Assembly (NCBI GenBank): GCA_021160625.1
Contig: JAGHCE010000204.1
Span: 1-7,406, forward strand
Reading direction: 5' to 3'
Source of the DNA: Planctomycetota bacterium
GTDB lineage: Bacteria; Planctomycetota; DG-23; SLPQ01
DNA length: 7,406 nucleotides
Below are positions 1 to 6,400 of the stretch, piece by piece. A program made the translations under genes and the position numbers. How positions within the stretch are numbered: position 1 is the stretch's first letter; each line of letters opens with the position of its first letter. The notes beneath the pieces are model-generated. The model saw nothing but the letters and a program-made list of their open reading frames with translations, was not told where the DNA came from and searched no databases.

Positions 1-1277
1 AGCCCCCCCTCCATCGCCAACTGCAAATAATCGTTGTGTGCGAAGAGGTGCCTTTCCTCCGTGTGTTCGTAATGCGGTATGACATACGCATACGTCCCGA
101 GGCCGCTTCCGACCACGGGAAAGTCCGTCGCCGCCTGCCTGGTGGTTTCCCACACGGCGGCCCGGCCGCCGATCTTGGCGAGCAGCCTGTCATAGAGATC
201 GCTGCGGGACCAGGGGACCGCCAGGAGTGCCCCTGTCGCAAGCACCACGCACAGGACAACCGCCGCCGCGCCCGCCTGCCTGGTGAGAAGCATCACGACA
301 AGCACCACCCCGAACCCCGCCGCAAGCGCTCCAAGCGCACCCGCCGAGCCGCAATAAACCGTTGCTCCAACTCCGACAAAAAGCGCAAACAGCAGCAAAA
401 GCGCCAGTCCTCCCTCGGGCGTTGCGGTAAAGCCGCCTTCCTCACCCCAGCCGGAGCGCCTCGCCGCCAGAAGCGCCGCCAAAAGCGCCAGGACCACCGG
501 CAGAACAATCTCCATAAGGCCGCCGAAATGGTTGCTGTCTGCATAGGGGCCGAAAACGTCGCCGATATTTACACTTTGTTGAAAAAAAACAGCCCCGTTT
601 TCGTCCTTCACGCTCTCGACATGCCCGATACCTGATGAAAGTGCAGGGTCGAGGAGCGCACTGCGCCGGAAATGCGTTTGGGCGCCACGACGGATGTCCC
701 GCAGGCCGTATATCTTCTCGCCGTGGCCTTTTTCCTGGATTATCCCGACTCCTGCGGCAACGAGCGCCGCCAGTATCGAGGCGCCCACCAGCGTGAAAAG
801 CATCGCCCTCGTCCGCACCAGCGCCAGAGTTGCAAACACCGCCATAGCGACGAGGGTAATCTTGAAGAATGCCTCCACCGTCGCGCCGGGTGCGAGCGAG
901 ATCCTCTCCGGGATGCCGCCGAAGAGCACCTTGTAAACGGCCGCCGTCCGCTCGCCGGCCAGGGAGAGTGCGCGCGATGGAAGGGGCACAAGCTGCACGA
1001 GCGCCACGACCGCCAGCAGGGCCGAGAGGGCAAGAACCGGCGCGAAGATGACGGATACCCGGCCTTCGGCCACCCATACGGCAAGGGCGATGGCCGCGGC
1101 CAGGGCCGCAGTGAACCACAGGGCGCCCCAGGCCCACCGCTCGACGGCGCCGAAGGCAAGCGGCGCTGCAAACAGCATTACGGCGACGACGCCCACGCCC
1201 GCCCATCTAAGGGCGACGGCGCAGTGCCTTGCGGTTTCCGGTTTTTCCGCGGGAGCGCGGTCTTTTTCAGGCGCCAT
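1..1277 (-). CDS. O-antigen ligase / polymerase family membrane protein (WaaL/Wzy_C type), 3' partial
   Basis: The frame starts at an ATG with a good ribosome binding site and stays open to the left edge, giving 425 residues with the C-terminus missing. It is strongly hydrophobic, with membrane segments near 21-43, 51-70, 75-98, 137-153, 157-180, 253-272, 289-308, 311-331 and 336-354. Family landmarks are present: PLAFGAVERWAW (39-50) after the first helix; VFGPYADSNHFGG (241-253), a variant of the usual GP-x-x-N-x-NHFA signature; and the large-loop block GRAAVWETTR (371-380), DFPVVGSGLGTY (385-396) and AHNDYLQLAMEGG (413-425). The last block fits the HN-x9-G pattern described for WaaL-type ligases, with H414, N415 and G425. 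Known members join undecaprenyl-linked glycan to an acceptor or polymerise repeat units at the periplasmic face; sequence alone does not say which applies here. Position behind a Wzc-like kinase supports a polymer-assembly role. The polar stretch at 182-240 looks long for this loop. Confidence 0.88.
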   Translation of the reverse strand, partial: MAPEKDRAPAEKPETARHCAVALRWAGVGVVAVMLFAAPLAFGAVERWAWGALWFTAALAAAIALAVWVAEGRVSVIFAPVLALSALLAVVALVQLVPLPSRALSLAGERTAAVYKVLFGGIPERISLAPGATVEAFFKITLVAMAVFATLALVRTRAMLFTLVGASILAALVAAGVGIIQEKGHGEKIYGLRDIRRGAQTHFRRSALLDPALSSGIGHVESVKDENGAVFFQQSVNIGDVFGPYADSNHFGGLMEIVLPVVLALLAALLAARRSGWGEEGGFTATPEGGLALLLLFALFVGVGATVYCGSAGALGALAAGFGVVLVVMLLTRQAGAAAVVLCVVLATGALLAVPWSRSDLYDRLLAKIGGRAAVWETTRQAATDFPVVGSGLGTYAYVIPHYEHTEERHLFAHNDYLQLAMEGG

Positions 1278-1286
1278 TCTTTCCTC
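1278..1286 (-). promoter_or_regulatory. Ribosome binding site of the O-antigen ligase-family gene, overlapping the kinase stop
   Basis: The minus strand reads TGAGGAAAGAATG. The kinase stop TGA (1287-1285) overlaps a GAGGA Shine-Dalgarno core (1286-1282), placed four bases before the ATG at 1277-1275. This fixes the start of the ligase-family gene and points to translational coupling with the kinase. Confidence 0.8.
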
Positions 1287-3375
1287 AGGCCTTTTTCGGA
1301 TAGTAGCGATGGTAATAGTAGTAGTCGCCGCGCTGGCTCCTGACGCGGTTGAGGACCGCGCCGATGACGTTTGCATCCGCGGCCGCAAGCTCCATCCGAG
1401 CGCGCCTGATGAGCCACTTGGAGTTCTGCGCGGCCTGGATGGTGAAGATCGTCGCGTCGCTCAAGTGGCAGAGAGTCGTGGAGTCGGCGACGCCCAGGAC
1501 CGGTGGCGAGTCGATGAGGATCACATCGAACTTCGCCGCGGCCTCCTTGAGCAGTTCTCCCATCCTCGGGCTCTCCAGAAGCTCGGCGCTGTGGGTGCCG
1601 CCCGCGCCCGCGGGGATGACGAAGAGACCCGGCGTGCCGCCTGGGCGCACGACGCTTTGCCAGAGGAGTTTGCCCTCCAGGTACTCACCCAGGCCGGGCG
1701 TCCGGTCCACGTCGCAGACTTCGTGGACCTTGGGATGGCGCATATCCGCGTCGATAAGCAGCACGCTTGTGCTGGAGAGAGCGAAGGCCAGCGCTAAGTT
1801 CGAGGCAAGAGTCGTCTTGCCCTCTCCGGCGGTTGTGGAGGTGATTGTGAAAGTCTTGGCGTGGCTTTCCTTGCGGTAGACCTGGAGCCTGGCCCTGATC
1901 TTGCGGTAGGACTCCGCCGGTCCCGATGACGGGTCGGTTATTATCACCTTTTCGCGGCGGTGCGAGCGGTTTGAGCCCGTGTGCATACTCGGCACGAAGC
2001 CCATAAAGGGCAGGCGCAATTCCTGCTCGACGTCCTCGGGCCTCTGTACGGAGCGGTCCATATAGTCGAGGAAGAAGGCCAGGCCGACTGAGACAAAAAG
2101 CGCCAGCGCTAAGGCGACCACCACCAGCTGCGTCTTGTTGGGCCAGGCAGGCTCGCTGGGGACCTTGGCCACGTCGAGCACGCGTATGTCGAGGACGGGG
2201 AAGTTGTCGGAGATGGTTGCCTGCAGGAGGCTCTTCTGGAGCTCGTCGTGCATCGCCTGCAGGTTGGCGAGGTCTTTTTTGAGTTCCTCGTACTTGCTGA
2301 GGGCAGTGAGGCCTTCGACGAGCCCGTTGACCTTCTTTTGCAGCTCGGCCATCTGCAGCCTGATCGTTTCCTCGACCTGCTGGGCCTGTTCGTACGCGAA
2401 CTTCGCGCGGGCAAGCGCCTGGGAGTTGGCCTCCAGGCGGGCCTTTTCGACTGCTTCGTCGTAGTCACGCTGGTACTGGGCGACGAGCTCCTTGAGGCGG
2501 TTATATTCCAGGTCGTTTTCGAGGGCCCGGGGCTTCTTGCCGACCTTCATAAGGTTTATCCGGCTCTCGCAGTCCCTTATCGAGGCGAGAATTCGCTCTG
2601 CGGCCGGGCTTGCCGGATCTTCGACCAGGTCTTCTCCTGCGTCGAATTTCTCCTGCATCCGGTTGTAGTTTGCCTCGGCCTGTTGGCGCGCGACCTGGCG
2701 GACGACCTGTGCTTGGGAAAGGGCGGTGAGCTTCGTGGTAATGAGGATTTTCTGCTGGCGCTGCTCGTGGAGCTTCTTGTCCTTGGTGAATTCGTCGATG
2801 ACCTTTTTCTTGTTCTCGATCTTAAGCTGGAGGATCGAGACCTGGTCCTGCATTTCCTTCTGGCGAGCGTCGGAAAGCTCTCTTTCGCGTTTCTTCGCAA
2901 GCTCGCTGTAGGCCCTGACGATTTCGTTTACCACGGCGGCCGTGGCCTCGGGGTCCCGCTGGCGCGAGCTTACGCGCACGATCCGACTGTTGCGCTGCGG
3001 GGATATGGAGACGGCGTGGCGGATGATATGGGCCTGCCCATCCTCGACAGCGCTTTCGGGTGAGGGGCTGCGTCCTAGCTTGTAGGCGGCCAGCGCCGCG
3101 ACCTCGCTGGATCCTATTATCTCGTATTGTGTCTGGTAAAACGCCTCGCCTGTGAAGGCGGCCTTTCCCGACACAGGTGCGTTGAAACGCTCGATGGCTA
3201 TGCGGGACTGTGCCTGGTACCAGGGCTTCACGACCTTTGCGACGACGAAGAGCCCAACTGCAGAGAGTGCCACAAAAACGAACAGGCACAGCCACTTGCG
3301 CCGCCAGACGATGGTCAGGTAGTCCTTGACGTGCCCCGTGGCACGGACGTTATCGTCGAAACTGTCCATTTTCAT
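1285..3375 (-). CDS. Polysaccharide co-polymerase / autophosphorylating tyrosine kinase (Wzc-like, Wzz + BY-kinase)
   Basis: This 696-residue protein has the two-part layout of Wzc and a similar length. The N-terminal Wzz-type region (about 15-60) contains the first membrane helix (about 28-47). A long charged coiled coil (about 155-385) forms the periplasmic part. A proline-containing segment (VPSEPAWP, 405-412) leads into the second helix (about 415-437). The cytoplasmic kinase follows: ExxRxxR oligomerisation motif (E488, R491, R494), Walker A AGEGKT (516-521), Walker A' IDADMR (541-546) and Walker B VILIDSPP (618-625, D622). It ends in a tail with six tyrosines between 685 and 692, the expected autophosphorylation cluster. 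In this family, phosphorylation cycles drive changes in oligomer state that control polymer length and export. All motifs are intact, so the kinase should be active. Coordinates and numbering use the first ATG (3375); the ATG at 3369 (Met3) is better placed relative to the ribosome binding site. Its stop lies 7 bases before the next gene. Confidence 0.95.
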   Translation of the reverse strand: MKMDSFDDNVRATGHVKDYLTIVWRRKWLCLFVFVALSAVGLFVVAKVVKPWYQAQSRIAIERFNAPVSGKAAFTGEAFYQTQYEIIGSSEVAALAAYKLGRSPSPESAVEDGQAHIIRHAVSISPQRNSRIVRVSSRQRDPEATAAVVNEIVRAYSELAKKRERELSDARQKEMQDQVSILQLKIENKKKVIDEFTKDKKLHEQRQQKILITTKLTALSQAQVVRQVARQQAEANYNRMQEKFDAGEDLVEDPASPAAERILASIRDCESRINLMKVGKKPRALENDLEYNRLKELVAQYQRDYDEAVEKARLEANSQALARAKFAYEQAQQVEETIRLQMAELQKKVNGLVEGLTALSKYEELKKDLANLQAMHDELQKSLLQATISDNFPVLDIRVLDVAKVPSEPAWPNKTQLVVVALALALFVSVGLAFFLDYMDRSVQRPEDVEQELRLPFMGFVPSMHTGSNRSHRREKVIITDPSSGPAESYRKIRARLQVYRKESHAKTFTITSTTAGEGKTTLASNLALAFALSSTSVLLIDADMRHPKVHEVCDVDRTPGLGEYLEGKLLWQSVVRPGGTPGLFVIPAGAGGTHSAELLESPRMGELLKEAAAKFDVILIDSPPVLGVADSTTLCHLSDATIFTIQAAQNSKWLIRRARMELAAADANVIGAVLNRVRSQRGDYYYYHRYYPKKA
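1300..1323 (-). other. C-terminal tyrosine cluster of the BY-kinase
   Basis: Codons 685-692 encode YYYYHRYY, just before the final PKKA. A tyrosine-rich tail of this kind is the trans-autophosphorylation target in BY-kinases, where phosphorylation loosens the kinase ring and dephosphorylation allows it to re-form. The cluster is compact, with six tyrosines in eight residues, and is encoded by TAC/TAT codons in a near-trinucleotide repeat. No cognate phosphatase gene lies in this window. Confidence 0.85.
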
Positions 3376-3378
3376 CCT
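3370..3378 (-). promoter_or_regulatory. Ribosome binding site of the co-polymerase/kinase; bears on its start
   Basis: On the minus strand the start region reads AAAGGATGAAAATG. The AGGA core (3378-3375) overlaps the first ATG (3375-3373), so it cannot serve that codon well, but it lies five bases ahead of the second ATG (3369-3367). Translation may therefore begin at Met3, giving 694 residues. The rest of the 56-base spacer (3431-3376) shows no convincing promoter or terminator, which favours co-transcription with the TPR gene. Confidence 0.55.
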
Positions 3379-3431
3379 TTCGCGTGCGCGTCCCTGACAA
3401 AACGGGTTCGTTGCACCGCCCTTTTTTATGC

Positions 3432-6400
3432 CTATTCCCGGGCCAGAATCACCTTTATGTCCTGGTCATTTGTGTAGGATGCGTCCGCATCCACGAGCCG
3501 CCTGGCGGTTTCCTCGGCGCGAGACTCGGCCCCGAGCTTGTCATACGCAAGGGCCAGGTGGTACAGGATTGTGGGGGTCTTGCCCTGCGAGAGCTCGGCC
3601 GCATCGGCGAGATTGGCCACCGCCCTGTCGTACTGGCGGTTCTTGTAGCGGGCCCAGCCGAGCGTGTCGAGGATGCCGGGGTCCTTGGGGCTCTGCGAGA
3701 GGGCCCTGGTCGCCAGCTGCACGGCACGGCCCAGGTCCGTGTCCTTCTCGATCAGCATATAGGCGGCGCCGTTTGCGGCCCTGGGGTCGTCCGGCGAAAA
3801 CTCAAGCGCCCGCTCGTAGGCCGCCAGCGCCGCGTCGACGTCGCCTCTCTCGAAGTAGAAGTCGCCGAGCGTGCAGGTGACACCGGCGAAATCCGGATGG
3901 TCCCTGGCCGTTTCCTTGAGGAACGCTTCCCGGTCGCGCTTCATCCCGAGCCTCAAGTAGAACGAAGCTAAGGCGACGTAGAAAGCCTCCTTGTCGCTGT
4001 TTGCGGCGACCGCCGACTTTAGGACCTCCACCGCCCGCCCGGGCAGGTTGCGGCTTGCCAGAAGGCCTGCCAGGTCGTTGTAGTTCGGCAGGAAGTCCGG
4101 GTAAAGTTCGATGCCTTTTCTGAACATTGCCTCGGCGTTTGCCGCGTGCCCTTCGATTGCATAGAGGCTTGCGAGCCTCCGGTAGGCGTCGGGCGTCGGG
4201 TGGTCCTCGACGGCGGCTTCAAGGAGCGACCGGGCCTCGTCCATCTTGCTCTCTTTCGTGTAGACGCCGGCCAGGAGCGCTTCGAGCGCGGCGTTCTTTG
4301 GAGATGCCTCCAGCGCGCGTTTGAGGACGCCCTCGGCCGAGGCGTAGTCCTTGCGGGTCTCGTATATTTTCGCCAGCATCGCGGCAACGGCGCTTTGTGA
4401 CGGTACGGCTTCCACGTAGGCCGACAGCTCGCGAATGATTTCATCCGTCTCACCGCGCTTTGCCAAAAGGGCCACGAGCGCCTTGATGAGCGCCGGGCTT
4501 TTGCGGATGGAAAGGGCCTTGCGATAGTACTGGACGGCCTTTTCCGGCTCGTCGGAGAGCATCGCCGCGTCTGCGAGGAGCCCATAGGCCGTGGCGTTTG
4601 CCGGATCGGTCTTGATGACCTCACGGGCCTCCACCGCCGCCTCTTCGTAGGAGTGGCTCCTCAGCAGCACCTCGGCCAGGAGGAGCCTCGCGTCGGAGAG
4701 CGCCGGGTCCAGTGCCAACGCGCGGCGGAGGTCGGTCTCGGCCGACGGCAGAAAACCGCTCTCGTACTGGGCCTTGCCAAGAAGGTACCTTGCCGCCGCC
4801 CGGGAGGCGCCGCCGGCCAAGCGGGTTTCCAGCGCGCGACTCAAGACTTCGGACGCATCGCGCGGGCGCTTTTCAGCCAGGAGCGCCTGGGCCTTGAGGA
4901 CGAGCGAATCAAAGTCGTCCGGGTTGTCCCGGAGGATCTTTTCGACGAGCGCCTTTGCCTCGTCGGGCCTGCCTGCGGCCGTCAGGGCCGAGACGAGGCG
5001 CCTTTGGGCCTGGAGAAACTGTCCGTCCGCCTCGACGGCGGCGCGGTACGTCTCGACCGCTCGGTCGTCCTCGCCCAGGGCGAGGAATGAATCCCCTACC
5101 TGGACCAGGAGCGCCGCGTTGTCGCCGGCGGCTTTGAGCATTTTGGATATCGCATCGAGGGCGTCGTCCGTCCGTCCGCCGGCCAGGGCCACTGACGCGG
5201 CAATCTGCAGCAGGCGAAGCCTGACAGCGGCGGCGGGATGGCCGGAAAGGGCCTGCTCGGCCACGGCCGCGGCCTCGTCAAGGCGTTCCTGCGAGAGGAG
5301 GAGCTCTGCTAAGCCTTCGAGCGCCGCGGCGGGCTCCTGGAGCTCGGCCGCCGCCTTGCGGAAGAGGGCTTCGGCCTTGTCGAACTGTTCGTCGGCCATA
5401 TAGAGGTACCCGAGCGTGACCATATAGTCGTCGCTGTCTTTCACCTCCGGCGGCAGTTTGGACCACTGGTTTATCGCCTCGCCCGTCCGCCGGGCCTCCA
5501 TAAGGCTGCCTGTGGCGATTCTCACGGCGCGGCTTATGTACGTCGGGGCGATCTGCGGCGCGTTCTCGATGTGCCTTGCCTCGCGCAGGGCGTCTTCCCA
5601 GAAGCGCGTCCGGTAATAGGCCTTCGCGAGGGCCAAGCGCGCCATTATGGACGAGGGGTTATACTTGAGGGACGACTTGAGGTTCTCTATGGCCTTGTCG
5701 AGTTCACCCTTTTCCTGCTGGATTACTGCAAGGCGGTAGTAAGCTTCGGCGTTTGCCCGGTTGCCCCGGAGGGTCTTCGAAAGAAGCGCTTCGGCCTCGT
5801 CGGACTTGCCCTCCCGCTCGAGTATGCGCGCCTCTAAGAGGTCGCCGGCGGGCGAGTCGGCGTTTGCATCGCGCAGGAGCTTTATCCTCGCCCTGGCCTG
5901 GTCAAACCGCTCCAGGACCACGAGCGACTCGGCGGCCCCCGCGAGGGCCCCTTGGTCGGCGGGGGCCTGCTGCAGGGCCTTTGCATACGTCGAGAGCGCC
6001 TCCTCGTGCCGGCCGAGGCTTTGCCGGAAGTCGCCGAGCAGATTAATGTAGCCCAGGTTGTCGGGGTATTTTTGAAGCCGCCCCTCCAAGAAGTCAAGCG
6101 CATCCTGCGCACGGCCCTGCCGCCACAGAAACGAGCAGTAAAACCCAGCCGCGCCGGTGTCCTGCGGGTCCTTCGCGGCGATCTCGGAAGCGATCCGAAG
6201 CGCCTCGTCCGTCTTGCCCTGCCGGCGGCGGACCATCGCCATCGCCATCCGGGCGCGCTCGGCGTTATCGGTCAGGCGTGTTGCGTCCTCGAGTATCGCC
6301 ACGGCGTCGTCGTACTCGTCGCGCCGCACGTGGAGCTCGGCGAGCGCTATGTAAGGGGCTGCGCTGACAGGCCGCAGCGAGCGGGCCGCCTGCAGGAAGC

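Noticed and set aside
36..635. Plus-strand open frame of about 199 codons near the left edge
   Set aside because: The product is a basic Arg/Lys/Gln-rich sequence antisense to the ligase membrane helices and large loop, with no recognisable domain.
442..1206. Minus-strand open frame of about 254 codons at the left of the window
   Set aside because: It is a shifted frame of the ligase-family gene. Its product is Arg/Gly/Cys-rich with no motifs, while the overlapping frame from 1277 gives membrane helices and family signatures.
1048..1797. Plus-strand open frame of about 249 codons across the junction of the ligase and kinase genes
   Set aside because: It runs antisense through the kinase's Walker A', Walker B and tyrosine tail and the start of the ligase gene; the product is low-complexity and Ala/Arg-rich.
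2248..3063. Plus-strand open frame of about 271 codons opposite the kinase coiled coil
   Set aside because: Its Leu/Val/Asp-rich product is the typical shadow of Lys/Glu/Gln-rich coiled-coil codons read in reverse.
3376..3400. TTGTCA as a possible -35 box ahead of the kinase gene
   Set aside because: No matching -10 element lies at the proper spacing; the downstream bases are GC-rich and run straight into the ribosome binding site.
3399..3427. Possible weak terminator or attenuator hairpin in the TPR-kinase spacer (AAAAGGG facing CCC-G-TTTT on the minus strand)
   Set aside because: The stem has only three G-C pairs plus a bulge and a 12-base loop, too weak to call a terminator; read-through is more likely.
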